This document shows, piece by piece, positions 24,583 through 33,382 of a stretch of 64,000 nucleotides of DNA. Positions within the stretch are counted from its first letter, which is position 1, and each line of letters starts with the position of its first letter. Under the pieces are notes generated by a model, which did no database searches, was not told the origin of the DNA, and saw only the letters and a list, made by a program, of their open reading frames with translations. A program made the position numbers and the translations under genes. Source of the DNA: Altericroceibacterium spongiae (GTDB taxonomy: Bacteria > Pseudomonadota > Alphaproteobacteria > Sphingomonadales > Sphingomonadaceae); assembly GCF_003610805.1 (NCBI RefSeq), contig NZ_RAPF01000007.1, positions 62,001-126,000 on the forward strand, read 5' to 3'.

Positions 24583-24650
24583 TCTGCCGTCATTCAGGAA
24601 ATATTCGGTCGCGAAAAGAGCTATTTCGGCATTTAAGGATTATCGTTTCA

Positions 24651-24703
24651 TGAGATGTTCTGACGTATAGTCTATGCGGTTAGGCTACATTCAGAACACC
24701 TCA
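24651..24703. repeat. 13-bp imperfect inverted repeat between quinone reductase and TolC genes
   Basis: TGAGATGTTCTGA (24651-24663) is mirrored by TCAGAACACCTCA (24691-24703) with one mismatch and a 27-nt loop. It sits between two convergent genes, where a terminator would be expected, but there is no T-run and the loop is long. Confidence 0.45.
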
Positions 24704-24721
24704 TGGAAACATTGGATCGGA

Positions 24722-26113
24722 TTAATGCATCTTGGCAGGCAGCAGGCCTAACAGGGCGAGCACCTGCAAACGCTCCCGCAAGGCGGCATAATGTGCTGCA
24801 ATACTGGATACTTCGGACTGGGCCAGGTCGGCTTCGGCTCTTTCATAGTCCTGATAGGGGCGCAGACCGCGTTCAAATTGTTCGCGCACGGCAGCCACTT
24901 CATCGCGTTGGGCCGCTACTGCTTCATCTCTTGCGGAAGCCACGTCCCCCAAGGCGTGAATACGTTGAATACCCTGTTCGAGCTGGCGACGATAATTGCG
25001 TGTCAGTCTTTGAATATCGCCTGCCGCTGATGCGGCACGGGCGCGCGCCTCGTCCCGTTCGCCACCATAGCTGCCACCTGAATAAAGCGGCATTTCAATA
25101 TCGAGACCGATTTTTTTAGCGAATTCCCATCGTTTTAGAAGTTCATCATATTGATAAGCGCCTATGCCCTTAATGCTGATAACCGGCCTTTGCAGACGAC
25201 GTGATGTTTCGAGATCCGCCAGCGCTGCATCGCGCATGGCCATTGCGGCCTTCACGTCAGGAGCCGCCATGGCGGCACTGAGAGAATCGAACGGACCATG
25301 CATTACGACCGGAGGCAGGTCGAGCGTCTTGTTCACATCGTCCGTTTTCCCGCAGAGAGATTGAGTGTTGCCGGTTAGCAGACCGATTTCGATTTGCGCA
25401 GTTTCCATGGCCAACTCCACTTCGACTCTCTGAGCCGATGCGGAAGCGGCTTCGGCGAGAATACTGCTGGCCGTGGCCTTCGTGATGAGACCGGTTTCAA
25501 GCCGGCGATCGACACCGTTCGATAATTCGGTAAAACGGGATTCGCGCCGCCTGGCCGCGGCCAGTCTTTCGCGTGCTTCCAGAATATCGAGATAGGTTTC
25601 GCCGGCTTTGATACGAGCTTGCGTGGAGGCATCAACAATCTTGAACAGCGCGGCTCTTGACCGTTCGCGAGCGGCTTTCATACGAAAATGCCCCTGATCG
25701 AAATCGAAAATGCGCTGTGAAGCAATCAGGCCGCTTTGCGTGTTGGTCCGACCATCGACCAGCCCCGTATCGCCATCTGCTGCCCTGGCATAGGCAGAAA
25801 GGCTGGGCAATCCGGTTCCCCTTTCCTGCTTTAGTCGGGCACGGGCAATCTGCTGTTCCGCCTGCGCCAATGTACGCTCAGGGCTGTGCCCTGTTGCAAG
25901 GCGCAGAGCAGTTGTAAAAGACAGGCAATGGGTTGAATCGAGGCTGGATGGGGAAGGTGCATGTAAAGTCGGGCCAACAGGCTCTCGAACACTTGGTACA
26001 CCCTCTTTATCTGTCACTACGACGGGAAGGGGTGCGATCATTTGCGCCTGTACAGGCCAGCAAAGCGATGTGCCAATGAGCATGGCAAAAGCCGTAAAGG
26101 AGAAGCGGATCAT
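24722..26113 (-). CDS. TolC-family outer membrane protein of a type I secretion system
   Basis: 463 aa with a Sec signal peptide (MIRFSFTAFAMLIGTSLCWPVQA). The body is the long alternating coiled-coil and beta-strand pattern of TolC: two repeats, each with long Ala/Arg/Glu-rich helices (ARLKQERGTGLPSLSAYA, ETYLDILEARERLAAA in repeat 1; NYRRQLEQGIQRIHALGDV, FERGLRPYQDYERAEADLAQ in repeat 2). It forms the outer-membrane exit duct. It is the last gene of the operon; the start overlaps the adaptor stop by 4 bp, so the three secretion genes are translated as a block. Confidence 0.9.
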   Translation of the reverse strand: MIRFSFTAFAMLIGTSLCWPVQAQMIAPLPVVVTDKEGVPSVREPVGPTLHAPSPSSLDSTHCLSFTTALRLATGHSPERTLAQAEQQIARARLKQERGTGLPSLSAYARAADGDTGLVDGRTNTQSGLIASQRIFDFDQGHFRMKAARERSRAALFKIVDASTQARIKAGETYLDILEARERLAAARRRESRFTELSNGVDRRLETGLITKATASSILAEAASASAQRVEVELAMETAQIEIGLLTGNTQSLCGKTDDVNKTLDLPPVVMHGPFDSLSAAMAAPDVKAAMAMRDAALADLETSRRLQRPVISIKGIGAYQYDELLKRWEFAKKIGLDIEMPLYSGGSYGGERDEARARAASAAGDIQRLTRNYRRQLEQGIQRIHALGDVASARDEAVAAQRDEVAAVREQFERGLRPYQDYERAEADLAQSEVSSIAAHYAALRERLQVLALLGLLPAKMH

Positions 26114-27396
26114 GAGCGCGCGCCCCTTCTGATCGTATTGTTGAGTGGCTCGAACAGATAATCGATCAAGGTCCTGCTGTTGCCTGACCGGATAAAAGCT
26201 TCGATCGGCATGCCAGGGATGACTTCAGTATCGAGTCGATCGAGCTCCTCCGAATTCATCCGAATGCGTGCCTCGTAATAGCTGTAATCGCCTGACTGGC
26301 TGGTTTTTAAATCGGCACTGACCTGTGCGACTTCGCCGTCAAGACTCGGTGTGCGCCAGCCAGCGAGGCCCGAAAGGCGGGTGCGCACTGCGAGGCCGCC
26401 ATAGACGCTTTCGATATCGGACGGGCGCACCTGCACTGTTGCAATCAGAGCGTCATTGCTGGGCACGATTTCCATAATCGGTTCGCCTGCCCGAACGACT
26501 CCGCCCGTTGTGTTCATAGTGAGATTGAGAATCGTTCCGGCAACCGGCGCCGTGATAACCGACCGATTGACGACATCTTCCATAGCCAGTAATTTCTGGG
26601 CGAATTCTGACCTTTGGCTCCTCGCTTTGACCAGATCGGCTGCCACTTCTCGCGCAAATTCGGCTCTGGTTTGAGCGATTTGCTCGGTCAGTTCCGCCAC
26701 TTCTGCTTTGGCTGTAGCTTGCGCAGTGGTCAGTCGGCCGATTTCAGCTGTTAACGTCGCTTCGTCCCGTTCAAGTGCTGTTACTTCGGCGGCGGCAATC
26801 AGCTTTTCGCTCAGTAATTGGCGCTTTTCTTTCAATTCTCGCCGAACAATTTCCAATTGGTGTTGATTGCTTTCAATTTCGGTCTCGCTGTTTTCGACTC
26901 TTTCCTTCAATCCCAGCCGGCGCGCTTCCAACACGCTGACATCCGCTGCCAGTTTGCGATTTTGCTGGGCAAAGAGATCCTTTTGTCGTTGGACGATCTC
27001 CTGTTGTGTTTCTTTATCGATGTCTCCGAAATCGAAACCAGACAGGTCGAGCGTCTTGTCCTGAGCGGATAAAGCTGCGAGCCGGGCGATCGTTGCCCGG
27101 ATATCGGCATAGTCGATGGCAACCTGCGTACGGCCCGATATCGCCGACACATCGCGCAGGATCATCAATTGTTGCCCCGCTTCGACCATGTCGCCTTCGC
27201 GCACCAGAATCTCGTCGACGATGCCGCCTTCGAGATGCTGCACGACCTGACGGTCCATATCGGCCGCTACCTTACCATAGGCGGTAACGCCTTCGGCAAG
27301 TGGGGCAAGACTTCCCCATAGAAGGAAACCGCCAAAGGAGACGCCGCAAAAGATGGCTGCCCGACGCAGCCAGCGATCTTCTCGTAAAAGGGACAT
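26110..27396 (-). CDS. HlyD-family type I secretion periplasmic adaptor
   Basis: 428 aa. A short cytoplasmic N-terminus and one transmembrane helix (AAIFCGVSFGGFLLWGSLAPLA) are followed by a biotinyl-lipoyl half-motif (QVVQHLEGGIVDEILVREGD), a long coiled-coil hairpin (about 95-265, rich in Glu/Gln/Lys/Ala), the second lipoyl half (ITAPVAGTILNL) and a beta-barrel domain ending near VIPGMPIEAFI. This is the PrtE/HlyD family. It links the inner-membrane ABC exporter to TolC. Its start shares one base with the end of the ABC gene. Confidence 0.93.
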   Translation of the reverse strand: MSLLREDRWLRRAAIFCGVSFGGFLLWGSLAPLAEGVTAYGKVAADMDRQVVQHLEGGIVDEILVREGDMVEAGQQLMILRDVSAISGRTQVAIDYADIRATIARLAALSAQDKTLDLSGFDFGDIDKETQQEIVQRQKDLFAQQNRKLAADVSVLEARRLGLKERVENSETEIESNQHQLEIVRRELKEKRQLLSEKLIAAAEVTALERDEATLTAEIGRLTTAQATAKAEVAELTEQIAQTRAEFAREVAADLVKARSQRSEFAQKLLAMEDVVNRSVITAPVAGTILNLTMNTTGGVVRAGEPIMEIVPSNDALIATVQVRPSDIESVYGGLAVRTRLSGLAGWRTPSLDGEVAQVSADLKTSQSGDYSYYEARIRMNSEELDRLDTEVIPGMPIEAFIRSGNSRTLIDYLFEPLNNTIRRGARS

Positions 27397-29120
27397 TATT
27401 CCGCTCGCTTTGCAAACTGGGAGGATGTGGAAACCGGCTCAGCGACTGGTGCCGCCAGATAGTCTTCCGGACGGGCAGCTGCGACTCGCTGAGGTGACAT
27501 GAGGATCACACGGTCGCACTGTTCGATCAGGCGCGGATCATGCGTGGCAAGTACGATGATTGTACCGCGTTCGCGCATGCCTTGCAGAGCTGTAAAAAGA
27601 ACCTGATGGAGGTGTCGGTCCAGATTGGCGGACGGCTCGTCGAGTAACAACAAGGCAGGACTTCCGAAAAAGGCCCGCGCCAGACTGATAAGCTGTTTTT
27701 GCCCCGCGCTTACATGCGTGCCACCAGGACCGACAAAGGTGTCATAACCATCCGGCATGGCCATGATGGTGCGGTGAGCGCCCGCGGAGCGGGCAGCATT
27801 GATAACGTCGTTGGAATCGGCTTCGCCGAAACGGGCAATATTCTGTGCGATCGTCCCGGAAAGTAACTCTGCATCTTGCGGAACATAGCCGATATATTGT
27901 CCGCGATCCGCGGAGGGCCAGCGATGAATGTCCCTTCCCCCCAGATGAATTGTGCCGGACATGGCAGGCCAGGCGCCGGCTAGTGTTTGCAGAAAGGTCG
28001 TTTTGCCCGAACCGACGCTACCGACGAGTGCCGTCAGATTACCTTCCTCGAAGGAAATGCTGAATTTGGGTACGATAGGTCGTTCACTGCCGGGAACGCC
28101 GATTTCGAGATTCTTCGCTTCCAGAAACGGATCCGGGCGAGGTAATGGAATGAAGTTACTCGGAGTCTTTTCGCCCAGAAGGCGCTGGCCCAGCCTGCGC
28201 CATGCTGTCCGGGCATTGACCACCTGACGCCACATGCCGACCGACTGATCGATCGGAGCAAGGGCACGACCCAGCAGAATGGATCCCGCGACGATCGTCC
28301 CCGGGCTGGTGCGCTGATCCAGGACCAGAACTGCACCAATGGCTAACGCAGCAATTTGCAAAACCATACGTAATCCGCGCGTGGATGAGCTGTAGGCTGC
28401 ATTCTCGCTGGCATTGTTGAGCGCGCGCGTATCGGCTGTGTCCTTCTGTTTTTTCCACGCATGGAAGGCCGGAACAACCATACCCATGGCTATAATGGCC
28501 GAGCGTTGCCTTTCGAGGCCGCTGGCATAGATCCTTGCGGCATTTTCCGCCTTCTGGGCCTCTTCGACCCGGTTTCGGGTGAACTTTTCACTGCTGAAAG
28601 CAATGCCGAGCAGCAGCACCGCGCCACCCAACGCCAGAAAACCGAGTATCGGATGAACCAAGAACATCACCAGAATGAAGAACGGGGTGAAGGGCAGGTC
28701 CATGAAAGGCAGAATCATGCCATGCGAAAGGAATTGCTGCATGGTTGACAGGTCGGTCTGATCTCCCAGCAACCGGCCCGGCTTCAGGGATTGTAGCCCT
28801 TGTGCGAACTCCTGCTCATCATAAAGGGATTGAAGGCGACTGGATGCCAGAGCCATGGTGCGCCGCCTTGCGGCTTCCGCCACTGCATAGACAAGTAAAA
28901 GTCCCAGAGCGAGCAACGTAATCAGAATCAGCGTTTCGATCGAGCCCGATGTTAGCACCCGGTCATAGACCTGCAGCATGTAAAGCGGAGCTACCAGCAA
29001 GGTCAGATTGACCACGACAGTGAAACCGGCTGCTGTCAAAAAATAGGGATTTAAAGGGCCGTTGGTGCCCGGTATTTTTGTCCAGGGCGAAGTTTCGCCC
29101 GCGGACATATCATTTGCCAT
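27396..29120 (-). CDS. type I secretion system permease/ATPase (PrtD family ABC exporter)
   Basis: 574 aa. Six transmembrane helices in the first about 310 residues (for example VVNLTLLVAPLYMLQVYDRVL, typical of PrtD) precede the nucleotide-binding domain with Walker A GSVGSGKTT, signature VSAGQKQL (a variant of LSGGQ) and Walker B LLLLDEPSANLD, then the switch His in LATHDPR. There is no N-terminal C39 peptidase or C39-like domain, so substrates are expected to carry C-terminal signals rather than leader peptides. It is the first gene of the three-gene operon, divergent from a cadherin-repeat protein that is its most obvious candidate client. Confidence 0.94.
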   Translation of the reverse strand: MANDMSAGETSPWTKIPGTNGPLNPYFLTAAGFTVVVNLTLLVAPLYMLQVYDRVLTSGSIETLILITLLALGLLLVYAVAEAARRRTMALASSRLQSLYDEQEFAQGLQSLKPGRLLGDQTDLSTMQQFLSHGMILPFMDLPFTPFFILVMFLVHPILGFLALGGAVLLLGIAFSSEKFTRNRVEEAQKAENAARIYASGLERQRSAIIAMGMVVPAFHAWKKQKDTADTRALNNASENAAYSSSTRGLRMVLQIAALAIGAVLVLDQRTSPGTIVAGSILLGRALAPIDQSVGMWRQVVNARTAWRRLGQRLLGEKTPSNFIPLPRPDPFLEAKNLEIGVPGSERPIVPKFSISFEEGNLTALVGSVGSGKTTFLQTLAGAWPAMSGTIHLGGRDIHRWPSADRGQYIGYVPQDAELLSGTIAQNIARFGEADSNDVINAARSAGAHRTIMAMPDGYDTFVGPGGTHVSAGQKQLISLARAFFGSPALLLLDEPSANLDRHLHQVLFTALQGMRERGTIIVLATHDPRLIEQCDRVILMSPQRVAAARPEDYLAAPVAEPVSTSSQFAKRAE

Positions 29121-29361
29121 GTTCTTTCCCCTTGCGTCGCGTGTCCCGAAGGGCGGGTCATGCGCGGAATGAACACAGCATATTTAAACAGACCAATAAG
29201 CGACTACCCGTAATAACCTCCATTTCGGAGCATAATAAGGTATGTTAGAATATAAGGTACGTAAGAAAATGCATATTATTGAACTGAGAGAGTGAAATTC
29301 CTATTTCAATAAAAAGATCTATTTTGGCTTTATAAGATATAACCCCTAATTGCTGTGGATC

Positions 29362-29406
29362 CCTATCTGCGGGAGTGTGTCTGGCGATGACACCGCAGAT
29401 AGGAAA
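29362..29406 (+). promoter_or_regulatory. hairpin sequestering the ribosome-binding site of the cadherin-repeat gene
   Basis: An 11-bp perfect inverted repeat, CCTATCTGCGG (29362-29372) and CCGCAGATAGG (29393-29403), can extend inward with TGTC/GACA across a 5-nt bulge. The 3' arm ends in the first two Gs of the Shine-Dalgarno GGAAA (29402-29406), four nt before ATG 29411. In the mRNA this would limit ribosome access. The remaining AT-rich part of the 290-bp gap (29121-29361) presumably holds divergent promoters, but no hexamer pair is convincing. Confidence 0.55.
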
Positions 29407-29410
29407 TAGC

Positions 29411-31039
29411 ATGAAAATCAGACAGCATATGCGCAGCAGCGCTTCGGCTCTTCTCGGGCTGATTAGTCTGGGGTTGGCTTCGGAAGCGCATGCCCAATCT
29501 GGTGCGGAAGCTGTGGCGGTGGATGACATTCAGGGAGCAGAAGCTTTCGACATACTCGCTAACGGGTCTCTTCAGATCACCATGTCAAACGGCTTCACAG
29601 TCATCCTGCCCCCCGATCAGTTCTATGTTTCGAAGGGGCAGACTTACGTTACGCCTGCTGCCATGGCTTTGAACGGGCTTGTTCCGGGAGCAAGTGCACC
29701 GCTTTCACTGGGAACGATAGCGCTTGGTACAGTTGCCGTAGGCGGTGGTGCGGCGGCGGCGATTATTGCGTTGGATAATGATAAGTCGAGTGATGGAGGC
29801 GATGAATCCGGAGGCGACGATAATGCTTCCGACGGTGACGATACCGATTCTGGCGATGGAGGCAGCAACAGTTCCAATCGCGCACCCGTCATTTCCAGCG
29901 AGACAACCCATTCCGTTTTTGAAAACCAGTTCGAAGCCTATCAGGTCGAAGCCAGCGATCTTGATAATGACACGCTTACCTATTCCATATCCGGTACGGA
30001 CTCCGATCTCTTCGATATCGATTCTGAAAGCGGTGCGATCACATTCAAAACCAGTCCGGATTATGAAGCACCGCTCGATAGCAATGAAGATGGCATCTAT
30101 ATCATCAACGTCACGGCCGATGATGGGACCGAGACTGTGTCGCAAACCGTTGCCATCGTGGTGAAAAACGCCAATGATGCACCGAATTTTACCAGTGATG
30201 CAGCAGTGAGCATAGAAGAAAATCAAACACTGGCTTATCAGACAATAGTTGATGATTTCGAGGGCGATGACATCACATTCAGCCTGTCCGGCGATGATGC
30301 GGCTCTGTTCACGATCAATAGTGAGACAGGTGAAGTCCGCTTTACCGAAGCGCCTGATTTTGAAGATCCGCAGGATGACAGCGGCGCAAATGATTACAAT
30401 ATTACTGTGACGGCCGATGATGGGACCAGCATGTCCAGTCAGGATGTGACTATTATCGTGACGGATGTGAATGAAGCTGCGGCAATCACGACCGCTACTT
30501 CTCTGGATGTACCTGAAAATCAGACCTCTGTTGTCACCATAGATGCAGAAGACCCGGAAGGAGATGTTCTCAGCTATTCACTGACTGGCGGTGCCGATCA
30601 GGCTTTATTCGCGATAGATTCTTCAACGGGGGAGCTGACATTTCTGACGGCTCCCGATTATGAATCACCGGCATCGAACGCTGGCACCAATAGCTATGAA
30701 GTTCAGGTTACCGTCAATGACGGCATTCAGGATTCGGTTCTCGACCTGACGGTCAATGTTACTGATGAGACAGAAGCTGTGGGTTTACCTCCTGAAGCGG
30801 ATTCTTTGGCCAGTGTTTCTGCTTTTACTCTGCTGAACGATATGCCTTCAGTCGATCTGGATGTTTTTGATAATCCAGTTGACATTGTACCTCTTATGCC
30901 CGTCGAAGCGGACGGAATGGGTGTGGACGAGAGTGGAGTGGCATTTGCCGATACAGTTGCATCGGTAACGGCGGATGTTCTCGATCTGACCATGCAACAA
31001 ATGGCAGAAAGCGACCATTCGGATATGATCACGACCTGA
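29411..31039 (+). CDS. cadherin-repeat (calcium-binding) exported protein beside type I secretion genes
   Basis: 542 aa from ATG 29411, where GGAAA provides the ribosome site. An apparent Sec signal peptide ends at AHA|Q near residue 28. It is followed by an about 70-residue domain, a hydrophobic Gly/Ala-rich stretch (about 96-121), an Asp/Gly/Ser linker (122-157), then three cadherin-like repeats of about 97 residues (157-253, 258-352, 355-450). Each repeat has the calcium motifs: xPEN/FEN, DxD-LxYSxSG, LFxIDxxSG, PDYExP, and xNDAP linkers. The C-terminal about 90 residues are acidic and unrecognised. There are no RTX nonapeptides. Probably a calcium-stabilised envelope or surface protein; whether the neighbouring transporter handles it is open. 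Confidence 0.82.
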   Translation: MKIRQHMRSSASALLGLISLGLASEAHAQSGAEAVAVDDIQGAEAFDILANGSLQITMSNGFTVILPPDQFYVSKGQTYVTPAAMALNGLVPGASAPLSLGTIALGTVAVGGGAAAAIIALDNDKSSDGGDESGGDDNASDGDDTDSGDGGSNSSNRAPVISSETTHSVFENQFEAYQVEASDLDNDTLTYSISGTDSDLFDIDSESGAITFKTSPDYEAPLDSNEDGIYIINVTADDGTETVSQTVAIVVKNANDAPNFTSDAAVSIEENQTLAYQTIVDDFEGDDITFSLSGDDAALFTINSETGEVRFTEAPDFEDPQDDSGANDYNITVTADDGTSMSSQDVTIIVTDVNEAAAITTATSLDVPENQTSVVTIDAEDPEGDVLSYSLTGGADQALFAIDSSTGELTFLTAPDYESPASNAGTNSYEVQVTVNDGIQDSVLDLTVNVTDETEAVGLPPEADSLASVSAFTLLNDMPSVDLDVFDNPVDIVPLMPVEADGMGVDESGVAFADTVASVTADVLDLTMQQMAESDHSDMITT

Positions 31040-31187
31040 TACAGCTATGAGGCTGTTTCCATGCATTTCAGGCAGGTTTATTATAACAACTGATTGCTCT
31101 CCCATTTAACAAGATCAGGAATAAATACCTCGATATTTTACTTATTTGGGTGGTTAATTTCAATGAAGATGTAGTTTAGTCATTGTA

Positions 31188-31216
31188 TTGTCTCGAAAAT
31201 GTTCTTCCTGTGTAAC
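31188..31216 (+). promoter_or_regulatory. candidate sigma-70 promoter of the metallophosphoesterase-glycosyltransferase pair
   Basis: TTGTCT (31188-31193, 4/6 to -35) is followed after exactly 17 bp by TGTAAC (31211-31216, 4/6 to -10), about 45 bp before the ATG at 31268. No Pho box with the 11-bp period was found. The rest of 31040-31187 shows no gene or clear terminator. Confidence 0.35.
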
Positions 31217-31267
31217 ATTCCCTGTTTAGGCAAAGGCTGCCGAGCTGAATAAACCGGGGCCTCGACC

Positions 31268-32176
31268 ATGCTGGACGAATTTGACAAGAAGGGATCGCAT
31301 CAGGGAGCGATCATCTCCGCCTTTCCACAAGTTCATAAACCTTCCCGACCTGAACCTTCTCTGGAAGGCCGTCGGAAATATCGGACAATCTGGATCAGTG
31401 ACGTTCATCTGGGCACCAAAGGGTGCAATGCCGATTTACTGATAGATTTTCTCGACAATGTCGATTCAGAAACAATGTATCTTGTTGGTGACATTATCGA
31501 CGGCTGGCGATTGAAAAAGAAGTTTTATTGGCCGGCCGCACATAACGATATTGTCTGGCGGATTTTGAAGCGTGCCAAACGCGGTACGCGGATTGTTTAC
31601 ATACCTGGCAATCATGACGAAATGTTCCGGCAATTTACTGGCCTGAACTTCGGGGGCGTGGAAATTCGCCGCGCCGCTTTTCATACTACTGCGGATGGCC
31701 GCCGCCTAATGATCCTGCATGGTGATGAATTCGATGCTATTATGCTGGCCCATCGCTGGCTCGCCTTTGTGGGAGATGCGCTTTACCATCTGATGATGGG
31801 GCTCAATCGCTGGGTTAATGCGGTTCGGCGCAAGTTTGATCTACCTTATTGGTCGCTCAGTAAGATAGCCAAGCATAAGGTAAAGAATGCTGTAGAGTTC
31901 ATCTCGCGCTATGAAGAGATCGTGGCACGTGCCGCAGGTGAACGGGGTGTGGATGGCGTTGTTTGCGGCCATATCCACACTGCGGAAATGCGTGAATTCA
32001 ATGGTATCGAATATTACAATGACGGCGACTGGGTCGAAGGCTGTAATGCACTGGTCGAGCATTTCGATGGCCGCATGGAAATTCTCCACTGGGCCGATGA
32101 AGTTATTAAACGCGCTGCTGATCGGGAGGTTGCCGAAGTGAATGCGGAAAGCACCCGCAAATCGGCAGCCGCATGA
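31268..32176 (+). CDS. metallophosphoesterase, LpxH/UDP-2,3-diacylglucosamine diphosphatase-like; PlcP-type lipid phosphohydrolase candidate
   Basis: 302 aa. The calcineurin-like metal sites are complete: SDVHLG near residue 44, GDIIDGW, GNHDE, HGDEFD and GHIHT. It has the GWRLKKKFYWPAAHNDIV region of the about 300-residue alphaproteobacterial subgroup usually labelled UDP-2,3-diacylglucosamine diphosphatase. This subgroup also contains the PlcP enzymes that release diacylglycerol from phospholipids under phosphate limitation. The next gene, overlapping by 4 bp (ATGA), is a GT4 glycosyltransferase, the context expected for PlcP-Agt rather than for lipid A synthesis. The assignment to either activity is inference. 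It is cytosolic or membrane-associated with no transmembrane segment. Confidence 0.8.
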   Translation: MLDEFDKKGSHQGAIISAFPQVHKPSRPEPSLEGRRKYRTIWISDVHLGTKGCNADLLIDFLDNVDSETMYLVGDIIDGWRLKKKFYWPAAHNDIVWRILKRAKRGTRIVYIPGNHDEMFRQFTGLNFGGVEIRRAAFHTTADGRRLMILHGDEFDAIMLAHRWLAFVGDALYHLMMGLNRWVNAVRRKFDLPYWSLSKIAKHKVKNAVEFISRYEEIVARAAGERGVDGVVCGHIHTAEMREFNGIEYYNDGDWVEGCNALVEHFDGRMEILHWADEVIKRAADREVAEVNAESTRKSAAA

Positions 32177-33222
32177 AAATTGCCCTGATTACTGATGCCT
32201 GGGTTCCTCAGGTTAATGGTGTGGTGCGCACCTTGCAGACTGTAACCGAAGCGCTGATGTGTCGCGGTCACAAAGTGATGACGGTTTCACCCGACCAGTT
32301 CAGGTCTGTGCCCTGTCCGACTTATCCGGAAATCCGCCTGTCCTTTGCCGGTCAGCGCCGCATTGCCCGTCAACTGGATGCCTTTTCTCCCGATGCCATC
32401 CATATTGCCACTGAAGGGCCGCTAGGGCTGGCGGCGCGGCGCTATTGCGTGAAGAACGGCAAGCCTTTTACCACAGCTTATCATACGCAATTCCCTGATT
32501 ATCTTGCCCGCCGCACCAAGCTACCTGCCTCTGTCTTCTGGCCGTATATTCGCTGGTTCCACCGGCCTTCAGCCGGTATTATGGTCGCCACTGAAACGGT
32601 ACGCCGTCAATTGCGGGAGCAGGGGCTGACACAATTGCGCCATTGGAGCCGCGGAGTCGATCTGGCGACATTCCGCCCTGATGTTGCGCCTCCCGACCTG
32701 TTTTTCGAACTACCTCGCCCAATTCAGATTTATGTTGGCCGGGTGGCGGTAGAGAAGAATGTTGAGGCATTTCTGTCCAATAGTCATCCGGGTTCCAAAG
32801 TGGTGGTGGGTGACGGACCGGCTCTGACTCGCTTGCGGCATGAATTTCCCGAAGCATATTTTCTTGGAAAGCAGAGCGGTGCTGCACTGGCTGCCTGTTA
32901 TGCCGGGGCTGATGTATTTGTTTTTCCGAGCCGAACGGATACTTTCGGTCTGGTCATGATCGAAGCGCTCGCATGTGGGACGCCAGTTGCCGCCTATCCG
33001 GTGACAGGGCCTCTCGACGTGCTCGATGCGCGTAGCGGCGCCATGGATGAGCGGCTGGAACAAGCCATTGCCCGGGCCTTGCAATGTGATCGGGAAGACT
33101 GTCTGGCCCATGGGCAGCGCTTCAGTTGGGATGCCAGCACAGACCAGTTTCTGGCAGCGCTGGAACCTGAAATATCGGAACCAACTCTCTCCGCCATGAC
33201 CTGGGCAGCACTGGCCGAATAA
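32173..33222 (+). CDS. GT4-family glycosyltransferase (Agt/MgtA-like, probable diacylglycerol or lipid glycosyltransferase)
   Basis: 349 aa. It opens with the GT-B N-terminal motif LITDAWVPQVNGVVRTL, contains the HIATEGPLGLAARRYC and TAYHTQFPDYL segments typical of alpha-mannosyl/glucosyl GT4 enzymes acting on lipids, RGVDLATFRPD at the domain boundary, and the C-terminal donor-sugar motif PSRTDTFGLVMIEALACGTPV (EX7E type). The start overlaps the upstream metallophosphoesterase stop by 4 bp. In the PlcP-Agt model it would add sugar or uronic acid to diacylglycerol. The sugar and acceptor cannot be read from sequence. Confidence 0.86.
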   Translation: MKIALITDAWVPQVNGVVRTLQTVTEALMCRGHKVMTVSPDQFRSVPCPTYPEIRLSFAGQRRIARQLDAFSPDAIHIATEGPLGLAARRYCVKNGKPFTTAYHTQFPDYLARRTKLPASVFWPYIRWFHRPSAGIMVATETVRRQLREQGLTQLRHWSRGVDLATFRPDVAPPDLFFELPRPIQIYVGRVAVEKNVEAFLSNSHPGSKVVVGDGPALTRLRHEFPEAYFLGKQSGAALAACYAGADVFVFPSRTDTFGLVMIEALACGTPVAAYPVTGPLDVLDARSGAMDERLEQAIARALQCDREDCLAHGQRFSWDASTDQFLAALEPEISEPTLSAMTWAALAE

Positions 33223-33312
33223 GCGTTCCGCCTGTCCGCAAACGCTAAATCCGTTTTGTTATGCGGCTTTATCTTGCCGAAAAGGGGGCAATAGCCTAAA
33301 TAGAGTGCGAAA

Positions 33313-33335
33313 GGCCGCTCCGGTAAGGGGCGGCC
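33313..33335 (+). terminator. GC hairpin between glycosyltransferase and trcR
   Basis: GGCCGCTCC (33313-33321) pairs with GGGGCGGCC (33327-33335), 9 bp including one G-T pair, with a 5-nt loop. It has only a short CTTAT after it, so it is either a weak terminator or a structure in the trcR leader. Confidence 0.45.
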
Positions 33336-33382
33336 CTTATATTTTCCGCTCCGAAACAGGAGCCGAGACATCGGAGATTATC

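Noticed and set aside
29121-29410. Cyclic-di-GMP (GEMM) or other known riboswitch in the cadherin-gene leader
   Set aside because: Only a simple bulged hairpin is visible; conserved riboswitch core motifs are absent.
31040-31267. Pho box before the metallophosphoesterase-glycosyltransferase pair
   Set aside because: CTGT occurs twice at 31208 and 31222, but 14 bp apart instead of the 11-bp period, with poor flanks.
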